Part shown: positions 19,152 through 29,681 of the stretch, in pieces
Layout: the number at the start of each line of letters is the position of its first letter
How positions within the stretch are numbered: the first letter of the stretch is position 1
Source: Robbsia betulipollinis
GTDB taxonomy: Bacteria > Pseudomonadota > Gammaproteobacteria > Burkholderiales > Burkholderiaceae
Direction of reading: 5' to 3'
DNA length: 64,000 nucleotides
Assembly: GCF_026624755.1 (NCBI RefSeq)
Contig: NZ_JAPMXC010000010.1
Coordinates: 622-64,621, forward strand
Position numbers and translations under genes: made by a program
The notes under the pieces: model-generated
Databases searched by the model: none
What the model was told of the DNA's origin: nothing
The model's input: only the letters and a program-made list of their open reading frames with translations

Positions 19152-19808
19152 TTACGATACGGCGCTTTGATGCCGTGTCCCATGCCAATCCACGATATAC
19201 CCTAGACGCTTGTAAAGCGCCAACTTTTCCCATTCTGCACTGACACGAGCGCGTGTCAGTGGGTAACGATGCCAATCTGCATCCGGAATGTCGAAATGGT
19301 TCACCGCGAGCAGCATTTTTTCCACGCTGGGCCAGTGCTTCTCCAACGTCATTAAATAGCGTGCCGATGCGCAATGTTTTCCCATGGCAATAACAGATTG
19401 AATATTTTTTAAACCAATATTCTGGTCCAGAATTGGTAATGAAAACTCCACATTTTGTCCTGTGTGCAACGCCTTTTTTTCAAGAAAAACACATTCATGT
19501 GGAATCCCAATGGATTTTATTTTTTCAAAAATCAGCGTTGCCTCATCGACCTGTTCTTTTTTCCTACTACCGCCTGTGATTACAAGCCAGCGAAAAAATC
19601 CGCCATACCACAAAACGCAAATTGCCGATGCAAATTTTTCTATGGAGTGACGTGTGCCAAAAACAAAAAGCAAATCCGCTTTGTGGAGAGGCGTTGATAT
19701 AAATAACTCCCTCGTTACTTTTTCGATGATCTCTTCGGAAAAAAATTTTTTTGTAGATACCATTTCAAATTTGCTCGATAATTTTAAAACGCCAATAGAA
19801 TAATTCAC
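19152..19808 (-). CDS. DUF218 / YdcF-like (ElyC-SanA superfamily) protein
   Basis: 218 residues, starting at a GTG that overlaps the stop of the dioxygenase gene (GTGA). The DUF218 pattern is visible: LLFVFGTRHSIEKFASA (usual AD.ivvLG region), FRWLVITGGSRKKEQVDEATL, IPHECVFLEKKALHTGQNV with the TxxN-type motif, and SVIAMGKHCASARYLMTL. There is no signal peptide or membrane helix, so it is probably cytoplasmic, unlike SanA/ElyC. Superfamily members act in cell-envelope and vancomycin-type resistance contexts, but the biochemical role is unknown. It is the last gene of the AT-rich operon. Confidence 0.7.
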   Translation of the reverse strand: MNYSIGVLKLSSKFEMVSTKKFFSEEIIEKVTRELFISTPLHKADLLFVFGTRHSIEKFASAICVLWYGGFFRWLVITGGSRKKEQVDEATLIFEKIKSIGIPHECVFLEKKALHTGQNVEFSLPILDQNIGLKNIQSVIAMGKHCASARYLMTLEKHWPSVEKMLLAVNHFDIPDADWHRYPLTRARVSAEWEKLALYKRLGYIVDWHGTRHQSAVS

Positions 19809-20614
19809 TTAAAATCAGATCCGGTGAAAGATTTTACCGAATCTATGCAACGATGTACCAATAGATCATTATCTTCCTCGTCTAAAAAAACATCGTTCCA
19901 GTTCCCGTGCCGATCTTCTCCGCGAACTAACCATGCATAAGCGGGTTGAACTGGAGGGATAACCTCCGGAGCCAAGTATCGTACAACTAGGCCGACCCGG
20001 TCGTCCGCCGAAATGTTTGCATCAGAAGCATGACATATCAAAGGATGATGCAATGAAAATTCGCCTGGATTGAGCTGGGCATAGAAAGTTTTACTGTCTT
20101 CTAGCGCTTCCTTTATTGTCTGACCGCGAGTTAAAAGATTTTCTTTGCTTTTGGTCTCAATATGAGGAAGCATTTTTTTATGACTTCCTGGAATGAATTT
20201 TAAACACCCATTGGTTTTATTCGACGGCGTCAAAGCGATCCAGGCGGTAACGACGGGAATAAAATTTTCTTCATCCAGGTTTTTAAAATTCCAATAAAAA
20301 GCATCTTGATGCCAAGAAAAAAATTTCTCGGAATTGGAAGGTTTGGTGTTAAATTCGCTTATCCAAACAAAAATGTTTTCTCCAATTAATTTTTCAACTT
20401 TTTCAAGAATTTTATCATGGGTAACTACTTTTTGGACCCAGGCGTATTTCAGGTGGCCAAACAATCTTTTTTCACCTAATAGAATTTTTCCGCATCCTCC
20501 GCATAGATCTTGATAGTTTTTCAGAAGCTGTTCAACCTCTTGGCTATTTAGGGCCGGCAAAGAACTTAAAAATCCATTTTTTTTGAAAAAATTCAAATAA
20601 CTATTTTTAGCCAT
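19805..20614 (-). CDS. PhyH-family Fe(II)/2-oxoglutarate dioxygenase
   Basis: 269 residues, start preceded by CGGAGAAG. The iron-binding HxD is in FFSWHQDAFYW (His102, Asp104). The downstream region GEFSLHHPLICHASDANIS carries the distal His, followed by an Arg (DDRVGLVVRYL) that would bind 2-oxoglutarate. Asp in HxD points to hydroxylation rather than the halogenation of SyrB2-like relatives. A GCLKFIPGSHKK block is typical of the family. It is translationally coupled to both neighbours (8-base overlap with the glycosyltransferase, 4-base with DUF218). The substrate is probably small or glycosylated; this is inference from the neighbouring transferase. Confidence 0.82.
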   Translation of the reverse strand: MAKNSYLNFFKKNGFLSSLPALNSQEVEQLLKNYQDLCGGCGKILLGEKRLFGHLKYAWVQKVVTHDKILEKVEKLIGENIFVWISEFNTKPSNSEKFFSWHQDAFYWNFKNLDEENFIPVVTAWIALTPSNKTNGCLKFIPGSHKKMLPHIETKSKENLLTRGQTIKEALEDSKTFYAQLNPGEFSLHHPLICHASDANISADDRVGLVVRYLAPEVIPPVQPAYAWLVRGEDRHGNWNDVFLDEEDNDLLVHRCIDSVKSFTGSDFK

Positions 20615-21674
20615 TATTCTTCTCCGAAAGCTTTAATGCGAATTTGTCCATTTGCTCCGCTCGACGCTTGGTGGTATGGTTTTCCATAACCATAGTCAAA
20701 GCTCTGTTGCAAATTTCCTGGTATATGAAATTTTTTTCAAAAAAATTTCTTTTTATTTTTTCAACGTCATTTAAAACGGAGAAGTGGCTGGTTCCAATGT
20801 AGTGCTTTCCATCGATAAAGCCCAGTTTCGACAAGTCATCTTGCAAGGATGCCGACTCGCACACAACAAGGCAGCCAGATGCCATTCCTTCAAAAACTTT
20901 AGCTACAAGGTAGTGGAATATAGAGCCGCAAACGATCATTGAAGGATATTTTCTCAGGAGATCGCCATACGCTTTCCTACCTACTTCCTTCATCTTTTGT
21001 GAATTCGATTCAGACTTATTTGACATATCTCCAGGATATCCCGGGTAACCTGGATGGCTTATTTTATCGCATATGTCGGAAGGAATTCTTTCATGGCAGA
21101 ATTGCCTGAATGGGTAAGGCCATGAACGTGATCCGGACAACAGTATCTTATCTAATCGATACACATTTCCAGGATAAAAAATCCCAGCCGCAGAATGTGG
21201 CATCCAAACGATTTTTTCAGTTGGAACCGAGGGGTACCAGTTTCTTATGCGATCCGGGTATGTCGCGAAGATAATATCAGCCCATAAAAATGCACGAGTT
21301 CTTTGTTTCTGCCGATGCGTCGTGAAATAGTGAACATCGTCGCAAAAAAATATTTTTTTGCAAGAATTTTTTGTTGATTTGTAATCTTCCAGTAGGTGTT
21401 TTTCATTTCTCTCGACGAACTCGTAAAGTTCCCAGAATATAACTACCTCCGCATGGGCAATTTTACCAAAAACCTCAAAATCGTTTTCCCCGGTTACAAC
21501 GATTTTTTCCCAATTTAGTGATTCTAGTTTGACGTGTATTTCGTGAAATTCACAAGATATGTAGTTTTCCCATCCTTGTGGAACGCATAAAATTTTTCCA
21601 GAGTGAGTGCACGCGTTTTCAGACATTTTCGATTTTCCATTTGTTTTGCAGAATCGAGGTGCATCTATCTCCAT
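20607..21674 (-). CDS. CgeB-like glycosyltransferase
   Basis: 355 residues from 21674 (MEIDAPRF), or 339 from MSENACT at 21626. The C-terminal half fits the glycosyltransferase family 1/CgeB pattern: VAKVFEGMASGCLVVCESASL, LGFIDGKHYIG and an ALTMVMENHT helix near the end. The N-terminal half (EVVIFWELYEFVERN, KIFFCDDVHYFTTHR, IIFATYPDRIRNWYP, VWMPHSAAGIFYP) is typical of CgeB-type proteins. The donor and acceptor are unknown. No sugar-nucleotide synthesis genes are present, so it must use host nucleotide sugars. It is the first gene of an AT-rich operon that ends just downstream of gyrB. Confidence 0.72.
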   Translation of the reverse strand: MEIDAPRFCKTNGKSKMSENACTHSGKILCVPQGWENYISCEFHEIHVKLESLNWEKIVVTGENDFEVFGKIAHAEVVIFWELYEFVERNEKHLLEDYKSTKNSCKKIFFCDDVHYFTTHRQKQRTRAFLWADIIFATYPDRIRNWYPSVPTEKIVWMPHSAAGIFYPGNVYRLDKILLSGSRSWPYPFRQFCHERIPSDICDKISHPGYPGYPGDMSNKSESNSQKMKEVGRKAYGDLLRKYPSMIVCGSIFHYLVAKVFEGMASGCLVVCESASLQDDLSKLGFIDGKHYIGTSHFSVLNDVEKIKRNFFEKNFIYQEICNRALTMVMENHTTKRRAEQMDKFALKLSEKNNG

Positions 21675-21697
21675 AGTAAACTAATGGAAGGCAAGTT

Positions 21698-21725
21698 TTT
21701 ATAGGAAAATTCCGAAATAATTCAA
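21698..21725 (-). promoter_or_regulatory. putative promoter of the glycosyltransferase operon
   Basis: On the minus strand a -35-like TTGAAT (21720-21725) and a -10-like TATAAA (21698-21703) are separated by 16 bases. They lie about 25 bases upstream of the first ATG. They match the sigma-70 consensus well in an otherwise AT-rich stretch, so chance is possible. Confidence 0.4.
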
Positions 21726-22028
21726 ATATGATAATTCTATTAAATAAAATTAATTTTCCATTCTATTTTTTGTTGCGATGATTTGGATTAATTGCGATTC
21801 GTTACGTAATTTTGTATTATTTAAAATAAATCGGCTGGACCAGATTTTCTTTCCATGTTTGCGCTGCTTGTTTCCACAAGCGAGCGCTTTGCATCGTTAT
21901 TGGCGGCGGGGTATAGATCTGAGCTCAGTAAGCTGTGGGCATTTCCTAGCAATACGTAGCTGGCCAAACTCGTTGACACGCATGGGAACTACTTCGAAGA
22001 AATCCGGTTACATAGCCTCAGGAGAAAA

Positions 22029-22061
22029 AAAGGGTTACAGGCAAATCGCCTGTAACCCTTT
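22029..22061 (-). terminator. intrinsic terminator of gyrB
   Basis: A perfect 14-bp stem (AAAGGGTTACAGGC, 22029-22042, pairing with 22048-22061) and a 5-nt loop. On the minus strand it is followed by a run of T residues, so it ends transcripts coming from gyrB about 170 bases after its stop. An A-run on the plus side could let it act from the other direction too, but no gene needs that. Confidence 0.8.
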
Positions 22062-22157
22062 GATACTTCTAATTGGAGGAAGGGGATAGCTCCCTCGCCC
22101 GATTTTTGCATTGCGAATGCGATGACGGAAACCCACGCGCTTATCTTCATCCGCAGC

Positions 22158-22209
22158 AACTAAGTCGCGCTATTCGCACAACTTAGTCACTTTTCGCACT
22201 AACTAAGTC
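22158..22209. repeat. three copies of a roughly 22-bp repeat
   Basis: Copies begin at 22158, 22180 and 22201, each with AACTAAGTC or AACTTAGTC. The first two continue into ...TTCGCAC. The 21-22 bp spacing is two helical turns. Closely spaced repeats like this are seen at transposase-binding ends, but no transposase is nearby. Confidence 0.6.
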
Positions 22210-22230
22210 ACCCTGCGTCCACGCTACGCC

Positions 22231-25007
<2,777 letters not shown>

Positions 25008-26111
25008 TCAGATGCGCATCGGCATCACCACGTATTTGAAATGGTCGTTGTCGGGGATGGTCACGAGCGCGCTGCTCTGCGCGTCGCCGAGGCTGATCGT
25101 GAGCATGTCGGCCTTGGTGTTCGCGAGCACGTCGAGCAGGTAGGTGACGTTGAAGCCGATGTCGATCTTGTCGCCGTCGTAGGCGATCTCGAGTTCTTCG
25201 CTTGCGTCTTCCTGGTCGGCGTTGCTGGCGTTGATGCGCAGCACGCCAGGCTCGATCTGCCAGCGCACGCCCTTGAACTTGTCCGAGGTCATGATGGCGG
25301 CGCGTTGCAGCGCGCGCTGCAGTTCGTCGCGGCCGATCACGAAATGGTTCTTGTATCCCTTCGGGATCACGCGCTGGAAGTCCGGGAACTTGCCCTCCAC
25401 CAGCTTCGAGATGAGTTCGACCGGGCCGAACGCGAAACGGATCTGCGCGCCGCCGATCTGGATGCGCAACGGGTCGTCGATGTCCTCGAGCAGGCGCTGC
25501 AACTCCAGCACGGTCTTGCGCGGCACGATCACTTCCTGCTTCGGGAAGTCGCCCTCGATCGTCGTCGACGAATACGCGAGACGGTGGCCGTCGGTGGCGA
25601 CCGCGATCAGCTTGTCGCCCTCGACGATGAACAGCATGCCGTTCAGGTAGTAGCGGATGTCCTGCTGCGCCATCGCGAAATGCGCGCCGGCCAGCAGTTG
25701 CCGGAACGCGCGCTGCGGCACCGCGATCTCGGCACCGAAGTCCTGCGCGGCGGCGAGCGTCGGGAACTCCTCGGCGGCCAGCGTCTGCAGGCCGAAACGG
25801 CTCTTGCCGGACTGGATCGTGAGGCGCTTGTCGTTCAGCGACAGGCTGACGTCGCCGCCGGGCAGCGCGCGCAGGATGTCGAGCAGCTTGCGCGCGGCGA
25901 CGGTCGTGGCGGCCTGCTCCGCGCCCGATGCGCATTCGGTGGAGGTCGTGACCTGCAGTTCGAGATCGGTCGACAGGAAGGAGAGCGAGGGGCCGTTCTT
26001 CGTGATGACCAGATTGGCGAGAATCGGCAGGGTGTGACGACGCTCGACGATCCCGCAGACCGTCTGCAGAGGACGCAGCAGCGTGTCCCGTTCTGTCTTG
26101 ACCAGTTGCAT
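25008..26111 (-). CDS. dnaN: DNA polymerase III beta subunit (sliding clamp)
   Basis: 367 residues from MQLVKTERDTLL (26111). An upstream ATG at 26300 gives a non-conserved extension. Clamp-family pieces are LLRPLQTVCGIVERRHTLPILANLVI, LLDILRALPGGDVSLSL, and the C-terminal VMPMRI ending that forms the peptide-binding site. It follows dnaA by 250 bases and precedes gyrB, the classic order. The clamp tethers polymerase III to DNA and recruits regulatory proteins for DnaA inactivation. Confidence 0.97.
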   Translation of the reverse strand: MQLVKTERDTLLRPLQTVCGIVERRHTLPILANLVITKNGPSLSFLSTDLELQVTTSTECASGAEQAATTVAARKLLDILRALPGGDVSLSLNDKRLTIQSGKSRFGLQTLAAEEFPTLAAAQDFGAEIAVPQRAFRQLLAGAHFAMAQQDIRYYLNGMLFIVEGDKLIAVATDGHRLAYSSTTIEGDFPKQEVIVPRKTVLELQRLLEDIDDPLRIQIGGAQIRFAFGPVELISKLVEGKFPDFQRVIPKGYKNHFVIGRDELQRALQRAAIMTSDKFKGVRWQIEPGVLRINASNADQEDASEELEIAYDGDKIDIGFNVTYLLDVLANTKADMLTISLGDAQSSALVTIPDNDHFKYVVMPMRI

Positions 26112-26361
26112 TCGAAATCCTTCTTTCATTGAGACGGACGCCCCGGCGACACTCCCGGCACGATGGCTCTTGGCCCCGCTTGTCCCGCAGGGCCTCTGGC
26201 GGGCCTGGAGAAGGCCGCCAGAAGCCTGGAAAGAGGCTGGCAAGGGCCGGGGTCGGGTGTCGGCGCGGCAACCCTTGTATTGTGCCTCAAAACGGGGCAA
26301 AAATCCTTATAAATCAGCGCCCGGGCAGGGGCGGCGGAAGGGGCGCGAACGGGGGCGGACG

Positions 26362-27915
26362 TCAGCCCTTCAGCGTTTGCTCCAGCACATGCAGCTCATG
26401 GTTGAGCTGGGGGTCCTTGCCGCGCTCGTCGGCGATCTTGCGCACGGCGTGCAGCACGGTGGTGTGGTCGCGTCCGCCAAACAGTTCGCCGATCTCGGGC
26501 AGGCTCTTCTGCGTGAGTTCCTTGGCGAGATACATCGCGATCTGACGCGGCCGCGCGATGTTCGCCGGACGCTTCTTCGAGTACATGTCGGCCACCTTGA
26601 TGCTGTAGAAATCGGCGGCGGTCTTCTGGATGTTCTCGACGGAGATCTGCCGGTTCTGCACGGTGAGCAGATCCTTCAGCGCTTCCTTCGTCAGCTCGAT
26701 GGTGATGTCGCGTCCATGGAACTTGGAATACGCGAGGATCTTGCGCAGCGCGCCCTCGAGTTCGCGCACGTTCGAGCGCAGGTGCTTGGCGACGAAGAAG
26801 GCGACGTCCTCGGAGACGTCGGCGCCCTCGGTCTGCGCCTTGCGCATCAGGATCGCCACGCGCATCTCGAGTTCGGGCGGCTCGATGGCGACGGTCAGCC
26901 CGGAATCGAAGCGCGAGATCAGGCGGTCGTCGATGCCGGAGATTTCCTTCGGATAGGTGTCGCTGGTGATGATCACCTGCGCCTTGTTCGCGACCAGCGC
27001 CTCGAACGCGTAGAAGAATTCCTCCTGCGTGCGCGATTTGCCGGAGAAGAACTGGATATCGTCGATCAGCAGCAGGTCGAGCGAGTGGTAATAGCGCTTG
27101 AACTCGTCGAACGCCTTGCGCTGGTAGGCCTTGACGACGTCGGAGACGTACTGCTCGGCATGGATGTAGCGGATCCGCGCGCCGGGGTTGTCGACCAGCA
27201 TCTGATTGCCGATCGCGTGGATCAGATGGGTCTTGCCCAGGCCGACGCCGCCGTACAGGAACAGCGGGTTGTACGAGATGCCGGGATTGTCTGCGACCTG
27301 GATCGCGGCGGCGCGCGCCAGCTGGTTGGCCTTGCCGGTGACGAAGGTCTCGAAGGTCAGCACCGGGTTCAGCTTCGAGCGGTCCACCGGTGCGGACGTT
27401 TCCCCGGGCGGGCCGCTGCGCCAGTTGCGGCGTCCGGCGGCGGCTTCGGTCGCGTCGATGCTCGGCGCGTCGGGATCGATCGATTCGGGCGGCGGCTCGT
27501 TGCCGGCGCGCGGCGCGGCTGCCGGGTGGGCGGCGCTGTTCGCGTAGGGCGCGGCGGCGGGCGGGCGGGAGAGGCCCTGGCCCGCGCCGGGAGCGGGCGC
27601 CGCCGCGGACGGGGCGGGGCGCGCGGCGCCGGCGCCACCGGTCACCGCGCCGCCTGCACCCGCGCCGCCGCGGGTGTCGAGCACGAACTGCACGTCGACC
27701 GATGTCTGCCAGAAGTCGCGCGCCATGTCCGAGATCCGCCCGGAGAACTGGCTTTTCACCCAGTCGAGCTTGAAGCGGTTCGGCGCGGCGATGCGCAGGA
27801 CGTGCGCGGACGCATCGAAGTCGACCGGCGCGAGCGGCTTGATCCAGGTCTGGTACTGCTGGGGTGTCAGCTCGCGCTCCAGGAGCGCGGCGCATTGTTG
27901 CCAAAATTCGTTCAT
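26362..27915 (-). CDS. dnaA: chromosomal replication initiator protein DnaA
   Basis: 517 residues from [20 protein letters not shown] (27915), the conserved domain I start. Domain II (about residues 90-180) is long and Ala/Pro/Gly-rich. The AAA+ domain has Walker [10 protein letters not shown] and Walker [11 protein letters not shown]. Domain IV carries the DnaA signature helix-turn-helix [19 protein letters not shown]. The open frame extends upstream through the A-tract repeats, but that part is not DnaA. DnaA binds the box upstream and opens the origin. Confidence 0.97.
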   Translation of the reverse strand: MNEFWQQCAALLERELTPQQYQTWIKPLAPVDFDASAHVLRIAAPNRFKLDWVKSQFSGRISDMARDFWQTSVDVQFVLDTRGGAGAGGAVTGGAGAARPAPSAAAPAPGAGQGLSRPPAAAPYANSAAHPAAAPRAGNEPPPESIDPDAPSIDATEAAAGRRNWRSGPPGETSAPVDRSKLNPVLTFETFVTGKANQLARAAAIQVADNPGISYNPLFLYGGVGLGKTHLIHAIGNQMLVDNPGARIRYIHAEQYVSDVVKAYQRKAFDEFKRYYHSLDLLLIDDIQFFSGKSRTQEEFFYAFEALVANKAQVIITSDTYPKEISGIDDRLISRFDSGLTVAIEPPELEMRVAILMRKAQTEGADVSEDVAFFVAKHLRSNVRELEGALRKILAYSKFHGRDITIELTKEALKDLLTVQNRQISVENIQKTAADFYSIKVADMYSKKRPANIARPRQIAMYLAKELTQKSLPEIGELFGGRDHTTVLHAVRKIADERGKDPQLNHELHVLEQTLKG

Positions 27916-28070
27916 CGGTCGCTTCGGTCGACGTCCGTCATGCCCCCATCGCTGCGGATCAACGGTGGGTGACGCGGGAACGCCCAGCGGCGACGCCGGT
28001 TCGGGACCGGCGCGCCGCGATGTTAAAAAAGGGAGCCGCGGGAACGGCAGCAAGGCCCGCGGGAAACAGC

Positions 28071-28130
28071 AAAAAGCAGCAAAAAGCAGCAAAAAGCAGC
28101 AAAAAGCAGCAAAAAGCAGCAAAAAGCAGC
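28071..28130. repeat. six exact 10-bp repeats (AAAAAGCAGC), phased A-tracts
   Basis: Six uninterrupted perfect copies of AAAAAGCAGC, preceded by a partial copy (ACAGC). The A5 tracts recur every 10 bp, close to one helical turn, which is the geometry that produces intrinsically curved DNA. It lies about 155 bases upstream of dnaA and 150 bases from the DnaA box. Confidence 0.95.
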
Positions 28131-28278
28131 AGCCATCGAGCAACGTCGGAAACGACGAGGAAAGGCGAGGAACGGCCGCTCGACGATGAGCGGCGCGCGG
28201 TCGCGAACCTTCCTGGGATGCTGGATTTTACGCCAATTGCCAAACGGCGTAGAGGGGAAAACACCTTAAACGGTCAAC

Positions 28279-28287
28279 TTATCCACA
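28279..28287 (+). promoter_or_regulatory. DnaA box (TTATCCACA)
   Basis: An exact match to the consensus 9-mer DnaA-binding site, in the dnaA-rpmH intergenic region. A related TATCCAC follows at about 28292. Confidence 0.85.
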
Positions 28288-28517
28288 GGCTATCCACTGC
28301 CTGGCACCGGATAAGCCATTGACAGTCTTGCTTAAACCCGATTTAATAGCTGGTTCCGCAAAACCGATTCCCAGGTGCTGTCGCTTCGGCTGAAGGTTCT
28401 TGCTTTCCGTGGGCCGTGGCCGACGGGGGCTGAGCTGACACTTGGCAGACAAACGCCGATGGTGCTGCCTGCGTCCGTCAACGGGCGGGGCGCGGCAAAA
28501 ATCCGACTGAGATCAAC

Positions 28518-28652
28518 ATGAAACGTACATACCAACCTTCCGTGACGCGCCGCAAGCGCACCCATGGCTTCCGCGTGCGCATGAAGACCGCCGGCGGCCG
28601 CAAGGTCATCAACGCTCGTCGTGCGAAGGGCCGCAAGCGCCTCGCCGTATAA
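28518..28652 (+). CDS. rpmH: 50S ribosomal protein L34
   Basis: 44 residues beginning [18 protein letters not shown] and ending [18 protein letters not shown], essentially the canonical L34. It is the first gene of the rightward rpmH-rnpA-yidD-yidC-mnmE run, divergent from dnaA across the origin. Confidence 0.98.
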   Translation: MKRTYQPSVTRRKRTHGFRVRMKTAGGRKVINARRAKGRKRLAV

Positions 28653-28686
28653 GCACGCGGCGGGTGCGGGTAGCCGGGTACGGGGC

Positions 28687-29358
28687 ATGACCTCGACGCC
28701 GGATGGAGAAGGGGACGGCGGTACCGGCGTCCCCTTCGACGCAATTGGCCGGCACGATGCCGACGCGTCGCCCGGCCCGTCAGGGCGGGCGGTGCGGCCG
28801 CGTGCGGGCGATGCGCCCGGCGTGCGCACGGATGGCGGAGCGGTGCGGGGTTCTCCCGAGGGATTTCCCCGAACCGCCCGGCTGTTGAGCGCCGCGGAGT
28901 TTTCGACAATGTTTCGGATGCGCCCGTTGAAGCGTTCCGAACATTTCGTCGTTTACGCGCGCCCGCGCGAAAAGGAAGGCATGCATCGGGAGCATGGCGT
29001 CGAGCCGGTAGCGCCAGCGTCACCGCCGTCTTCATCGTCGACGGAAGGAACGGTGGCGGCGGTGCTTGCTCCGGCGGCCCTGCCCGGGCGCATGGGCCTC
29101 GTGCTGGGCAAGAAAGCCGCGCCCCGCGCGGCGACGCGCAACATGGTGCGCCGCGCGCTGCGCGAGACATTTCGGCAGCGCAAGGCGGATTACGACGGCT
29201 GGGACCTGCTGATCAGGCTGCACCTGCGTTTCGACAGGCAGCGGTTCCCGGGCGCGGCATCGCCGGCCCTGAAACGCGCCTGCCGCGCCGAAGTCGTCGC
29301 CCTGCTCGACGAGGCGCGCCGGCACGTGGCGCGGCGTCGGACGGCGGGCGCGTCCTGA
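28687..29358 (+). CDS. rnpA: ribonuclease P protein component, unusually long
   Basis: 223 residues from the ATG at 28687; typical RnpA is about 110-150. The fold is recognisable from RTARLLSAAEFSTMFRMRP and HFVVYARP, GLVLGKKAAPRAATRN and VRRALRETFR (RN motif about residues 151-152), then a DLLIRLH strand. There is an N-terminal extension of about 60 residues and an insertion of about 40 Pro/Ala/Ser-rich residues (about 94-135) before the RN motif. With the RNase P RNA it processes pre-tRNA 5' ends. The upstream frame overlaps rpmH but the ATG at 28687 is the first plausible start after it; a downstream GTG cannot be excluded. Confidence 0.85.
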   Translation: MTSTPDGEGDGGTGVPFDAIGRHDADASPGPSGRAVRPRAGDAPGVRTDGGAVRGSPEGFPRTARLLSAAEFSTMFRMRPLKRSEHFVVYARPREKEGMHREHGVEPVAPASPPSSSSTEGTVAAVLAPAALPGRMGLVLGKKAAPRAATRNMVRRALRETFRQRKADYDGWDLLIRLHLRFDRQRFPGAASPALKRACRAEVVALLDEARRHVARRRTAGAS

Positions 29359-29367
29359 CGCGGCGCG

Positions 29368-29601
29368 ATGCGGTCCCTTCTATTCGGTCTGCTGCGGTTC
29401 TATAAGCTCGCGATCAGCCCTCTTCTGGGGCCCCGTTGCCGATATTTCCCCACCTGCTCGGATTACGCGCGCGACGCAATCCAGTATCATGGCGCCGCGC
29501 GGGGCACTTATCTTGCCGCCAAGCGCATTTGTCGCTGTCATCCCTTTTCGGCGGGCGGTTTCGATCCCGTGCCGCCAGCCGACGACCCCACCCGGTCATG
29601 A
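29368..29601 (+). CDS. yidD: membrane protein insertion efficiency factor YidD
   Basis: 77 residues, normal for YidD. The conserved [28 protein letters not shown] and the [12 protein letters not shown] tail are present. It starts nine bases after rnpA and assists YidC-dependent membrane protein insertion. Part of the rpmH-mnmE operon. Confidence 0.95.
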   Translation: MRSLLFGLLRFYKLAISPLLGPRCRYFPTCSDYARDAIQYHGAARGTYLAAKRICRCHPFSAGGFDPVPPADDPTRS

Positions 29602-29681
29602 CATACCCGGGCCGGTGACGCGGCGCTGAGGGCAAGCGCTCACGCGCAAGCCGATCGAGTTCGAGATTTCGAGACAAGGGC

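Larger units (their letters stand above)
21675..22230. other. intergenic region between the AT-rich operon and gyrB
   Basis: 556 bases. It contains the putative operon promoter, an imperfect hairpin at 21861-21887 (GCGCT-GCTTGT / ACAAGC-AGCGC with one bulge), the gyrB terminator hairpin and a 22-bp repeat block. No protein-coding frame was recognised. Composition changes from AT-rich to GC-rich across it, so it is the right-hand border of the probable insert. Confidence 0.5.
27916..28517. other. oriC: chromosomal replication origin region (oriC), dnaA-rpmH intergenic
   Basis: 602 bases between divergent dnaA and rpmH, the standard origin location in this group. It contains the phased A-tract repeat array, one perfect DnaA box, a weaker TATCCAC just after it, an imperfect inverted copy (GGATAAGCC) near 28310, and AT-richer segments around 28220-28260 and 28330-28350 that could serve as an unwinding element. 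It must also hold the dnaA and rpmH promoters. Origin function is inferred from gene order and boxes. Confidence 0.75.

Noticed and set aside
18920-19183. 87-codon minus frame possibly a transposase remnant
   Set aside because: No DDE or other transposase motif found and it overlaps the DUF218 gene; noted only in the junction entry.
22029-22061. Possible tRNA or small RNA end
   Set aside because: No cloverleaf or anticodon arm; it is a plain terminator hairpin downstream of gyrB.
28071-28130. Possible CRISPR-like array
   Set aside because: Units are 10 bp with no spacers; it is a simple tandem repeat.
27916-28143. In-frame extension of dnaA through the A-tract repeats ([10 protein letters not shown] repeats)
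   Set aside because: The repeated peptide is a translation of the DNA repeat; DnaA domain I begins at MNEFWQQC (27915).
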